Below are positions 15,249 to 21,617 of a stretch of 39,310 nt of DNA, in pieces (position 1 is the stretch's first letter; every line of letters starts with the position of its first letter). The notes under the pieces are model-generated. The model was not told the DNA's origin, made no database searches, and was given only the letters and a program-made list of their open reading frames with translations. The stretch is from an uncultured Oscillospiraceae bacterium (GTDB lineage: Bacteria > Bacillota > Clostridia > Oscillospirales > Oscillospiraceae). The stretch is taken from positions 1 through 39,310 of the forward strand of contig CANQJZ010000022.1 in NCBI GenBank assembly GCA_947624385.1, in the 5' to 3' direction. Both the position numbers and the translations under genes were made by a program.

Positions 15249-15545
15249 ATGGTCAAGATCCGTTTGAAGAGACTGGGCGCGAAGAAGGCCCCCTATTACC
15301 GCGTTGTGGTGGCGGACAGCCGCTCTCCCCGGGACGGCCGGAACATTGAGGAGCTGGGCACCTATGACCCCATGGCCAAGCCCGCCGTCATCGACATCGA
15401 CCTGGAGCGGGCCAGGTACTGGATCGCCTGCGGCGCCCAGCCCACCGACACCGTCCGCGGCCTTTTGAAGCTGGCCGAGGCCAACAAGCCCGCCGAGCCC
15501 GCGCAGCCCGCCGAGGCCGCGCCTGAGACCGAGCCGGCGGAATAA
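15249..15545 (+). CDS. rpsP: 30S ribosomal protein S16
   Basis: S16 is a small-subunit protein needed for 30S assembly. The 98-residue sequence starts [20 protein letters not shown], the universal S16 N-terminus, followed by [17 protein letters not shown]. The C-terminal 20 or so residues are an Ala/Pro/Glu-rich tail ([16 protein letters not shown]), longer than in many homologues. The ATG at 15249 is preceded by GGAGG at 15236-15240; an in-frame ATG at 15234 would include the ribosome site and is rejected. The 64-nt spacer after ffh is very AT-rich compared with the surroundings. Confidence 0.97.
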   Translation: MVKIRLKRLGAKKAPYYRVVVADSRSPRDGRNIEELGTYDPMAKPAVIDIDLERARYWIACGAQPTDTVRGLLKLAEANKPAEPAQPAEAAPETEPAE

Positions 15546-15558
15546 GGCGGAGCGTCCC

Positions 15559-15792
15559 ATGAAGGAACTTCTGACCTACATCATCCAGAGCCTGGTGGAC
15601 GAACCCGACCAGGTCACCGTGGACGAGCGCACCGGCCCCGGCGGCGGCGTGGTGTACGAGGTCCGCGTGGCCGACGGGGACATGGGCAAGGTCATCGGCC
15701 GGCAGGGCCGGATCGTGCGCCAGATCCGCGTCATCATGAAGACGGTGGCCCAGCGCCAGGGCAAGAAGGTCACCGTGGACATTCTGGATTGA
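15559..15792 (+). CDS. khpA: KH-domain RNA-binding protein KhpA
   Basis: A 77-residue KH-domain protein, a global RNA-binding partner of KhpB/EloR in Firmicutes, involved in cell elongation and division. The sequence contains the KH loop GKVIGRQGRIVRQIRVIMKT (residues about 43-62) and the typical start MKELLTYIIQSLVDEPDQV. It stands in its usual place between rpsP and rimM, 13 nt after rpsP. Its TGA overlaps the TTG start of rimM (TTGA, 15789-15792), so translation is coupled. Confidence 0.95.
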   Translation: MKELLTYIIQSLVDEPDQVTVDERTGPGGGVVYEVRVADGDMGKVIGRQGRIVRQIRVIMKTVAQRQGKKVTVDILD

Positions 15793-16274
15793 AAAAGCAG
15801 TATTTAGAGGCGGGGCGGATCGTGAACACCCACGGCGTCCGGGGCGAGGTGCGTATCCAGCCCTGGGCGGACGAGGCGGCGTTTCTGACCCGCTTCCGCC
15901 GCTTTTATATCGACGGCAGGCCCGTCAAGGTCCGCGCATGCCGGGTCCATAAGGAGCTTTGTATCGCCGCCCTGGAAGGCGTGGAGGACGTGAACGCCGC
16001 CATGGCCCTGAAGGGCAAGGTGGTCTTCATCGACCGGGACGAGGCGAAGCTGCCCCCCGGCGCGGTGTTTTTGCAGGACATTTTGGGCGCACGCGTGGTG
16101 GACGAGCGGGGCCGGGACCTCGGCGTGCTGGCCGAGATCGTGCCCGAGCCCTCCGCCGACGTGCTGGTGGTGAAGGGCGAGCGGGAGATATTGATCCCCG
16201 ACGTGCCCGCCTTTGTGCTGGCCAAGGACCCCGACGCCAACCTCGTCACCGTCCGCCTCATCGAGGGGATGTAA
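15789..16274 (+). CDS. rimM: Ribosome maturation factor RimM
   Basis: RimM assists maturation of the head of the 30S subunit and binds S19. The 161-residue protein has the N-terminal beta-barrel part (YLEAGRIVNTHGVRGEVRIQ) and the C-terminal PRC-barrel part (LQDILGARVVDERGRDLGVL, then LIPDVPAFV). The TTG start is chosen because it overlaps the khpA stop and gives MKKQYLEAGRI, the normal N-terminus. In most bacteria trmD and rplS follow; here the gene is followed by a repeat element and then by unrelated peptide genes, so the operon ends here. Confidence 0.95.
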   Translation: MKKQYLEAGRIVNTHGVRGEVRIQPWADEAAFLTRFRRFYIDGRPVKVRACRVHKELCIAALEGVEDVNAAMALKGKVVFIDRDEAKLPPGAVFLQDILGARVVDERGRDLGVLAEIVPEPSADVLVVKGEREILIPDVPAFVLAKDPDANLVTVRLIEGM

Positions 16275-16314
16275 AAAGGTAAAAAGGTGCGCCGCCGGCG
16301 CACACCGCATTGAC

Positions 16315-16448
16315 GGCCCCCCTGTGTAAGGGGGGCTGTCACGCGTCAGCGTGACTGGGGGGTTGTTACCGTTCTTTAAGTTTGGTAACAACCCCTCCGC
16401 CTCGCTGTCGCTCGGCACCTCCCCTTACACAGGGGAGGCTTTCGATAA
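16315..16448. repeat. Nested-palindrome intergenic element, copy 5 (inverted)
   Basis: Left CCCCCCTGTGTAAGGGGGG hairpin, GTCACGC-GTCA-GCGTGAC, a central GGTTGTTACC / GGTAACAACC pairing, and a right hairpin ending GGGGAGGC followed by TTTCGATAA. The left flank TTGACGG recurs at copy 10. The element lies between rimM and the peptide cluster and fills most of the 294-bp gap. Confidence 0.85.
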
Positions 16449-16507
16449 GGTAAAATCATTAAAAAGTGCAATTCACGTCGCATTTTCTGCATTTCAGGAC
16501 AAACCCC

Positions 16508-16536
16508 TTGACGTTTTCCCCGCATTGGACCATGCT
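16508..16536 (+). promoter_or_regulatory. Weak candidate promoter for the peptide cluster
   Basis: TTGACG (16508-16513), 17-bp spacer, CATGCT (16531-16536). The -10 match is poor, but this is the only candidate between the repeat and the first peptide gene at 16568. Confidence 0.3.
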
Positions 16537-16567
16537 GTTGGCAGAAAATTTGAAGGAGGCATTTGCC

Positions 16568-16786
16568 ATGGATGAGAAAAAAGTGCAGGACGAGGCGACG
16601 CTGGAAAAGGTGACCGGCGGCACATTTGAAGCCATAACGGCTCTGTATCACTGCCCCAAGTGCGGCGCTGAGGAATACCATACGAACTACCATACGTCGT
16701 ATGGCTCAGTAGAGGCGCCGGTATGTATGAACTGCTTTGTGAGAATGGAACAGGTGCCTGGCACCGAACAGCGGGAAACATTTTGA
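16568..16786 (+). CDS. Double-glycine leader, zinc-ribbon-like peptide 1
   Basis: A 72-residue peptide, first of three tandem paralogues. Residues 1-18 (acidic, ending EATLEKVTGG) look like a double-glycine bacteriocin-type leader. The remainder carries CPKCG at 29-33 and CMNC at 53-56, a CxxC-CxxC arrangement expected to bind zinc. Between the pairs is a His/Tyr-rich stretch (EYHTNYHTSY). Ribosome site AAGGAGG stands at good spacing to the ATG. No adjacent peptidase-transporter or modification enzyme is visible, so export or processing is unproven. It may instead be a small cytosolic zinc-ribbon protein. It is the most diverged of the three. Confidence 0.8.
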   Translation: MDEKKVQDEATLEKVTGGTFEAITALYHCPKCGAEEYHTNYHTSYGSVEAPVCMNCFVRMEQVPGTEQRETF

Positions 16787-16806
16787 TAAATAAGGAGGAA
16801 AAGAAC

Positions 16807-17028
16807 ATGGACGAAAAACTTACCCCTCCGGTGCAGGGCGACGCCACGCTGGAAAAGGTGACCGGCGGCAGCAGCCAGGAAGTCACAACGTTTCTGTATC
16901 GCTGTCCCAAGTGCGGACGTGAGGGCCGCCATAATGTGCAGGGCTTATCGCCGAAGCTGAAGTGTATATTCTGCATGGTGAACATGGAAATTGTGGACGG
17001 CAGCGAACAGTGGGTAACTGCCCCTTAA
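16807..17028 (+). CDS. Double-glycine leader, zinc-ribbon-like peptide 2
   Basis: A 73-residue paralogue. Leader-like residues 1-21 end DATLEKVTGG; the body has CPKCG at 33-37 and CIFC at 53-56. Positions 16837-16923 match 17071-17157 of the next gene with two differences in 87 nt, showing a recent duplication covering the leader end and first knuckle, while the second halves differ. The ribosome site AAGGAGGAAAAGAAC precedes the ATG. The spacing from peptide 1 is 20 nt, so the three are probably co-transcribed. Function unknown. Confidence 0.82.
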   Translation: MDEKLTPPVQGDATLEKVTGGSSQEVTTFLYRCPKCGREGRHNVQGLSPKLKCIFCMVNMEIVDGSEQWVTAP

Positions 17029-17049
17029 ATGAAGAAGGAGAAACAGGGT

Positions 17050-17256
17050 ATGAATGAGAAAAAGGTGGAGGGCGACGCCACGCTGGAAAAGGTGGCCGGC
17101 GGCAGCAGCCAGGAAGTCACAACGTTTCTGTATCGCTGCCCCAAGTGCGGACGTGAGAGCCGCGTTGGTGCGGACGTCAAGGCAAGGCCGGGATGTATTG
17201 TCTGCTTTGTGCCAATGGAAAAGGTGGAAGGCAGCATGCAGTTGGACACTCTTTGA
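17050..17256 (+). CDS. Double-glycine leader, zinc-ribbon-like peptide 3
   Basis: A 68-residue paralogue. The leader-like part (1-18) ends DATLEKVAGG, with Ala in place of Thr before the two glycines. The body has CPKCG at 30-34 and CIVC at 49-52, with a shorter spacer than in peptides 1 and 2. The ATG at 17050 is preceded by AAGGAG. It is the last gene of the cluster and is followed 11 nt later by a strong bidirectional terminator. As with the others, a metal-binding fold is suggested by the four cysteines; secretion is only suggested by the leader-like start. Confidence 0.82.
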   Translation: MNEKKVEGDATLEKVAGGSSQEVTTFLYRCPKCGRESRVGADVKARPGCIVCFVPMEKVEGSMQLDTL

Positions 17257-17267
17257 TGACATAAAAC

Positions 17268-17301
17268 AAGGGCCTGTTGCACAACAGGCCCTTACCTTTT
17301 T
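17268..17301. terminator. Bidirectional terminator between peptide cluster and membrane gene
   Basis: AAGGGCCTGTTG (17268-17279) and CAACAGGCCCTT (17282-17293) form a perfect 12-bp stem. ACCTTTTTCA follows on the plus strand and GTTTTATG on the minus strand, so it can serve both convergent units. Confidence 0.9.
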
Positions 17302-18104
17302 CACTTCTTATTATCCAGGCGCTTTTTGATCTTGTCGAACACCAAATCCGCCTGGGCCTCCCGGCCGTCCAGGTCCTCTTTAAGCTCCGAGCGGATCTGG
17401 TCCAAATGCTCCCGCAGGTGCTCCGTCAGGTCCTGCGGCGTGGCAAAGGGCCGGAAGAAATGATACTTCTGGGCGTTCTGCTCCTGCAAGGCCAGGGCGT
17501 GGGACTTGAGGTTCTCGTACTTGATGACCACGTCGTTTTCCTTGGCGAAGTTCTTGAGCTTGGTTGCCAGGTGGAAGGAGTGGCACAGGTCGATGATGAA
17601 CACGCCGTAGAACATGCCGATGACGAAGGAAAACGCCAGGTTCTGGGCCAGCCAGTTCAGCGCGCCCAGAATGTGCGGGTGGATGAGGAAATAGTACGCC
17701 GCGCCCAATATGGCCCAGGCCAGGGAGAACTTGGGGCAGATGATGCCCTGGATATTGCCCCACTGGTCCGAGTAGTCCCACAGGCGCACGTGCCCCACCT
17801 TGATGCTCAGGATACCGGCTATGTACTCGATGACGGTCATGCACACCGCCATCCAGGCGAACAGCAGCACCTTTTCCCACACGGGGTTGGAGAAATTCAG
17901 GGGCTTTTCCAGACTTGCTATCAGAAACAGGATACACAGCCCCGCCCCGTACAGGGGCAGGTACGGCCCCGTGCAGAAGCCGGGGTTGATCCACTTCCGC
18001 TCCGGGTTGGCCGACGAGATGAACCGCCGGAAGAAAAGCTCCAGCACCCACCCGAACACCGAGCCGATGAAAAAGAGAAACGCCAGTGTCAAAAACAGAT
18101 TCAT
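17301..18104 (-). CDS. Putative ABC-transporter type IV (CmpB-family) membrane protein
   Basis: A 267-residue integral membrane protein resembling the CmpB-type putative ABC-transporter family (Pfam ABC_trans_CmpB) of Firmicutes. Family-like pieces are FFIGSVFGWVLELFFRRF near 15-32, WINPGFCTGPYLPLYGAG near 38-56 and VIEYIAGI. About five or six hydrophobic segments lie between residues 3 and 190. The C-terminal ~75 residues are charged and helical (LREHLDQIRSELKEDLDG), probably cytoplasmic. No ATPase is adjacent and the transport role is not established. A GGAG sequence lies upstream of the ATG. It converges on the peptide cluster across a shared terminator. Confidence 0.8.
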   Translation of the reverse strand: MNLFLTLAFLFFIGSVFGWVLELFFRRFISSANPERKWINPGFCTGPYLPLYGAGLCILFLIASLEKPLNFSNPVWEKVLLFAWMAVCMTVIEYIAGILSIKVGHVRLWDYSDQWGNIQGIICPKFSLAWAILGAAYYFLIHPHILGALNWLAQNLAFSFVIGMFYGVFIIDLCHSFHLATKLKNFAKENDVVIKYENLKSHALALQEQNAQKYHFFRPFATPQDLTEHLREHLDQIRSELKEDLDGREAQADLVFDKIKKRLDNKK

Positions 18105-18190
18105 ATTCGCTCCGCTCCCCCGCGTCCGGTATTTTTCTGCGGACGCTGTGTGTTAGTATAGCACAGCCGCCCCCGTCGGGCAACAAGAAA

Positions 18191-18216
18191 ATCCCCAAGG
18201 CTTTCGCCTCGGGGAT
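18191..18216 (-). terminator. Terminator of rpmB
   Basis: ATCCCC...GGGGAT (18191-18216) with an inner AGGC-GAAA-GCCT helix on the minus strand, followed by TTTCTTGTT. It lies 17 nt after the rpmB stop. Confidence 0.87.
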
Positions 18217-18233
18217 CGTCTCTTACGGAATGG

Positions 18234-18422
18234 TCACACAGCGCGCTGGACCTTGCCGCTGCGCAGGCAGCGGGTACACACATACACATGCTGGGGCTTG
18301 CCGTCCACGACCGCCTTTACGCGCTTGACGTTGGGCTTCCACATGCGGTTGGAGCGCCGGTGGGAGTGGCTGACCTTGATGCCGAAAGTCACGCCTTTTC
18401 CGCAAATCTCACATTTTGCCAT
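18234..18422 (-). CDS. rpmB: 50S ribosomal protein L28
   Basis: L28 is a 62-residue large-subunit protein. The sequence MAKCEICGKGVTFGIKVSHS, followed by HRRSNRMWKPNVKRV, is diagnostic. It is the zinc-binding (C+) form, with CEIC at 4-7 and CTRC near 51-54 (YVCTRCLRSGKV). The ATG at 18420-18422 has an AAGGAG ribosome site. It is monocistronic, with its own promoter and terminator, and divergent from hprK. Confidence 0.97.
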   Translation of the reverse strand: MAKCEICGKGVTFGIKVSHSHRRSNRMWKPNVKRVKAVVDGKPQHVYVCTRCLRSGKVQRAV

Positions 18423-18463
18423 CGTAATCAGCTCCTTCCTGCCGCCCAAAGGACAGCTTTGAT

Positions 18464-18492
18464 ATAATACCAGACTGTCCGGCAAAATGCAA
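18464..18492 (-). promoter_or_regulatory. Promoter of rpmB
   Basis: TTGCAT (18487-18492) and TATTAT (18464-18469) on the minus strand with a 17-bp spacer, about 40 nt upstream of the ATG. Confidence 0.75.
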
Positions 18493-18610
18493 GTATTTTT
18501 TTCATTTCCCGAAAAATTTAAAAAAATGCCCGTTTGCGATTGCGGAAAGGGCCCTGTATGTATTAAAATACACACAATGGAATACTTATGAAAAGGGGGT
18601 CCCCCTGACC

Positions 18611-19552
18611 ATGCGATACGACGTGAAGCTGTCCCAGATCGCCCAGGAGCGGGAGCTGCATTTGAAGGTGGTCCAGGCATCGACGGATTTTGACACCATC
18701 CGCATCCACTCGGTGGACCTGAACCGGCCCGGCATCCAGCTGATGGGATATCTGAAGCACTTCGACGCCTCCCGGCTGCAGGTGATCGGCAAGAGCGAGA
18801 CCACCATGATGGAGGAGCTGGACCACAAGCGGCGGCTGGCGGGCTTTGACGCGGTCATGCGCCAGCGCGTCCCCGGCGTCATCATCGCCCACGACGAGCT
18901 CATATTGCCCGAGTGCCTGGAAATGGCGGAGAAGTACAATGTGAGCCTGCTGTCCACCGACATGGACACCTCGGAGTTTTACGCCCGGCTCAGCGGCACC
19001 CTGCGTCGGCACCTGGCCCCCCGCGAGACCATCCACGGGGTGCTCATGGAGGTCTACGGCGAGGGCATGCTGATCATTGGCGACAGCGGCGTGGGCAAGT
19101 CCGAGACGGCTCTGGGCCTTTTGAAGCAGGGCCACCGGCTCATTGCCGACGACGCCGTGGAGCTGCTGCGCACGGACAGCTTCCGGCTGGAGGGCCGCTC
19201 CCCCGCGCTCATCCAGCACTTCATGGAGCTGCGGGGCATCGGCGTCATCAACGTGCCCAGCGTGTTCGGCGTTGGCGCGATCAAGATGAGCTGCACCGTG
19301 GACCTGGTGGCGAAGATGGAGCCCTGGGATGACAACACGCACTACGACCGGCTGGGCCTGGACACCCGGACCACGGAGTATCTGGGCGTGAGCGTACCGC
19401 TGGTGACCATCCCGGTCCGCGCCGGCCGGAACCTGGCCGCCATTTTGGAGCTGGCTGCCCTGACCAACCGGCAGAAGCGGACCGGCTACAACGCCGCCGA
19501 GGACCTGGCCCGCCGCGTGGACCAAAGCGTAGACGCCGGAATAGAGTTTTAA
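18611..19552 (+). CDS. hprK: HPr kinase/phosphorylase
   Basis: HprK phosphorylates and dephosphorylates HPr at Ser46 and thereby controls carbon catabolite repression in Firmicutes. The 313-residue length is typical. Seen in the sequence: an N-terminal domain (1-130), the catalytic His in ETIHGV (H142), Walker A GDSGVGKSE (157-165), the acidic pair in IADDAVEL (180-181) and the family signature ELRGIGVINV (206-215). The start ATG is preceded by AAGGGGGTCCCCCTGACC, in which the ribosome site can form a small hairpin. It opens the hprK-murB-rapZ-whiA-dnaE gene order that is common in Clostridia. No convincing promoter was identified upstream. Confidence 0.97.
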   Translation: MRYDVKLSQIAQERELHLKVVQASTDFDTIRIHSVDLNRPGIQLMGYLKHFDASRLQVIGKSETTMMEELDHKRRLAGFDAVMRQRVPGVIIAHDELILPECLEMAEKYNVSLLSTDMDTSEFYARLSGTLRRHLAPRETIHGVLMEVYGEGMLIIGDSGVGKSETALGLLKQGHRLIADDAVELLRTDSFRLEGRSPALIQHFMELRGIGVINVPSVFGVGAIKMSCTVDLVAKMEPWDDNTHYDRLGLDTRTTEYLGVSVPLVTIPVRAGRNLAAILELAALTNRQKRTGYNAAEDLARRVDQSVDAGIEF

Positions 19553-19562
19553 ATCCTTTACC

Positions 19563-19689
19563 ATATCGAAAGCCCCCCTTGTCAAAGGGGGGTGGGCCGC
19601 CGAATGGCGGCTCGGGGGGATTGCTGTTAGACGAAGAACAATCCCCCAGTCATGCTGACGCATGACAGCCCCCCTTGCACAGGGGGGCC
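19563..19689. repeat. Nested-palindrome intergenic element, copy 6
   Basis: Left end ATATCGAAAGCC then CCCCCC-TTGTCAAA-GGGGGG, GCCGCC-GAAT-GGCGGC, GGGGGGATTG and CAATCCCCC arms, GTCATGC-TGAC-GCATGAC, and a right CCCCCC-TTGCACA-GGGGGG hairpin. It lies inside the hprK-murB spacer, ending 30 nt before the murB ATG. Confidence 0.85.
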
Positions 19690-19718
19690 AAGAAAAACGC
19701 GTGGACGTATACAAGACT

Positions 19719-20630
19719 ATGAACTATTCCCATCTTATAACCGACATACGCGCCGCGCTGCCCGCCCTGGACCTGCGGGAGCGTGAGCCCATGGCGGCGC
19801 ACTGCTCCTTCAGGATCGGCGGCCCCGCGGCGGTCATGGCTCTGCCCCGGTCGGCGGAAGAGCTGGAAGCGCTGTGCGCGCTTTTGCGCGCCGCCGGTAT
19901 CCGGCCGCTTCTCATCGGCAACGGCACCAACATCCTGCCTCCCGACGAGGGGCTGGACCGGTTCGTCATCGCCGTATGCCCCGGCGTGGGGCGGGTGGAA
20001 GTCTCCGGTCAGGAGCTGACGGCGGACTGCGGCGCGACCCTGGCCCAGGCGGCGACTGCCGCGGCGGAGGCTTGCCTCACCGGCCTGGAATTTGCCCACG
20101 GCATCCCCGGCAGCGTGGGCGGCGGCGTGCTGATGAACGCCGGGGCCTACGGCGGGGAGCTCAAAGACGCGGTGGTCGAGACGGAGTACCTGGACGAAGA
20201 TCTCATCCGCCGGACTATCGCCGGCCCGGAGCACGAGTTTTCCTATCGCCACAGCGTATTTTCGGGCCGTGAAGTGGTCCTGCTGCGCACCCGTTTTGCC
20301 CTCGCCCCCGGGGACAAAGACGCCATCCAGGGCAAAATGCGCGACCTTGCCGCCAGGCGCCGCGCCAGCCAGCCTTTGGAAATGCCCTCCGCCGGCAGCA
20401 CCTTCAAGCGGCCCGCGGGCGGGTACGCCTCGGCCCTCATCGATCAGGCGGGTCTGCGGGGCTTTGCCATCGGCGGGGCCCGGGTGTCGGAAAAGCACGC
20501 GGGCTTTGTGGTGAACGCCGGCTCCGCCACCTGCGCGGACGTGCTGCGGCTGATGGAGCACATACAAAAGACGGTCTACGCCCGGTCCGGCATCGCGCTG
20601 GAGCCGGAGGTGCTGGTCCTGGGGAGGTAA
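19719..20630 (+). CDS. murB: UDP-N-acetylenolpyruvoylglucosamine reductase
   Basis: MurB is the FAD-dependent reductase forming UDP-MurNAc in peptidoglycan synthesis. The 303-residue protein has the FAD-binding LLIGNGTNIL, GIPGSVGGGVLMNAGAYGGE, the SYRHSVF motif, PSAGSTFKRP with the catalytic Ser region, and GGARVSEKHAGFVVN. The start is uncertain. ATG at 19719 gives the usual N-terminus (MNYSHLITDIRAAL) but has no clear ribosome site; GTG at 19701 is possible, with AGGGGGG from the repeat element 13 nt upstream. The in-frame ATG at 19662 lies within the repeat and is unlikely. rapZ follows after 2 nt. Confidence 0.95.
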   Translation: MNYSHLITDIRAALPALDLREREPMAAHCSFRIGGPAAVMALPRSAEELEALCALLRAAGIRPLLIGNGTNILPPDEGLDRFVIAVCPGVGRVEVSGQELTADCGATLAQAATAAAEACLTGLEFAHGIPGSVGGGVLMNAGAYGGELKDAVVETEYLDEDLIRRTIAGPEHEFSYRHSVFSGREVVLLRTRFALAPGDKDAIQGKMRDLAARRRASQPLEMPSAGSTFKRPAGGYASALIDQAGLRGFAIGGARVSEKHAGFVVNAGSATCADVLRLMEHIQKTVYARSGIALEPEVLVLGR

Positions 20631-20632
20631 GC

Positions 20633-21481
20633 ATGGAATTTCTCATCATCACCGGCCTGTCCGGCGCGGGCAAGACCCGTGCGGCGGACATATGCGAGGA
20701 CTTGGGCTACTACTGCGTGGACAATCTGCCCGCCGCCCTGCTGGGCAAGTTCGCGGCGCTGTGCCTTGCCACCCGCGGCCGGTACGAGCGGGTGGCGCTG
20801 GTCATGGACGTGCGCAGTGTGGCGAGCTTTGAGGAGCTGGACAATGCGCTGCGGGAGCTGGAATCGCTTGACTGCCAGGTGCGGGTTCTGTACCTGGAAG
20901 CGGGCACGGACACGCTGCTGCGCCGGTACAAAGAATCCCGCCGGCCCCACCCCCTGGGCCAGCCGGGCGAGCCCATCCGGCAGGCCGTGGAGCGGGAGCG
21001 GGCCTTTCTGGCCCCCCTGCGGGCGCGGGCGGACTTCATCATCGGCACGGACAGCTCGGCTCTCAACCGTCTGCGGGCGGAGATATGCCGCTGTATCCGG
21101 GCGGAGGACAGAAGCTTCGTCGTGAACGTGCTGTCCTTCGGGTACAAAAAGGGCGTGCCCCCGGAGGCGGACCTGGTGTTCGACGTTCGCTGTCTGCCCA
21201 ACCCCTTTTATGAGCCGGACCTGCAGCACCTGACGGGGCTGGACGGGCCCGTAGCGGAGTACGTATTTCGCAGCGGCAGCGCCCAGACGCTTTTGGACAA
21301 GCTCACGGACCTGCTGGACTTTCTCCTGCCCCTGTACGAGGCGGACCGGCGGGAGCTGACCGTGGCCGTAGGCTGTACCGGCGGCCGCCACCGGAGCGTT
21401 GTCATGGCCCAGGCATTGGCCCAGGCCCTTGAGTCCCAGGGCCGCATGGTCAACATCCAGCACCGTGCCCTGGAAGCATAG
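20633..21481 (+). CDS. rapZ: RapZ/YvcJ nucleotide-binding protein
   Basis: A 282-residue P-loop protein of the RapZ/YvcJ family. In E. coli RapZ is an RNase adaptor controlling glmS small RNAs; in Firmicutes YvcJ binds nucleotides and affects competence. Visible marks are Walker A GLSGAGKT (8-15), GYYCVDNLPAALL (25-37), YLEAGTDTLLRRYKESRRPH and the C-terminal GCTGGRHRSVVMAQAL. Its ATG follows murB by 2 nt. In most Firmicutes yvcK lies next; here a repeat element begins 3 nt after the stop, followed by whiA. Confidence 0.96.
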   Translation: MEFLIITGLSGAGKTRAADICEDLGYYCVDNLPAALLGKFAALCLATRGRYERVALVMDVRSVASFEELDNALRELESLDCQVRVLYLEAGTDTLLRRYKESRRPHPLGQPGEPIRQAVERERAFLAPLRARADFIIGTDSSALNRLRAEICRCIRAEDRSFVVNVLSFGYKKGVPPEADLVFDVRCLPNPFYEPDLQHLTGLDGPVAEYVFRSGSAQTLLDKLTDLLDFLLPLYEADRRELTVAVGCTGGRHRSVVMAQALAQALESQGRMVNIQHRALEA

Positions 21482-21484
21482 AAA

Positions 21485-21604
21485 AGCCTCCCCTGTGTAA
21501 GGGGAGGTGGGCCGCCGCAAGGCGGCTCGGAGGGGTTGTTGACAACCCTCCAGTCAGCGCCAAGGGGCGCTGACAGCCCCCCTTGCACAGGGGGCCTTCG
21601 ATAA
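21485..21604. repeat. Nested-palindrome intergenic element, copy 7
   Basis: CTCCCCTGTGTAAGGGGAG, GCCGCC-GCAA-GGCGGC, GGAGGGGTTGT / ACAACCCTCC, AGCGCC-AAGG-GGCGCT, and a right hairpin ending GGGGGCCTTCGATAA. It begins 3 nt after the rapZ stop and runs into the ribosome site of whiA: AAGGTG at 21603-21608 overlaps the element's last bases. Confidence 0.87.
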
Positions 21605-21617
21605 GGTGTGATACATC

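Noticed and set aside
16568-17256. Lantibiotic or sactipeptide gene cluster
   Set aside because: No LanM/LanB, radical SAM or C39 transporter gene is within the window, and the paired CxxC spacing fits metal binding better than thioether rings.
18533-18575. Promoter for hprK (TTGCGA or TTGCGG with a TAAAAT-like -10)
   Set aside because: Spacing and box matches are mutually inconsistent; no single combination is convincing enough to annotate.
19662-19718. ATG inside repeat copy 6 as murB start
   Set aside because: The extra residues are encoded by the repeat (TAPLAQGGQEK), not by MurB-like sequence, and no ribosome site precedes it.
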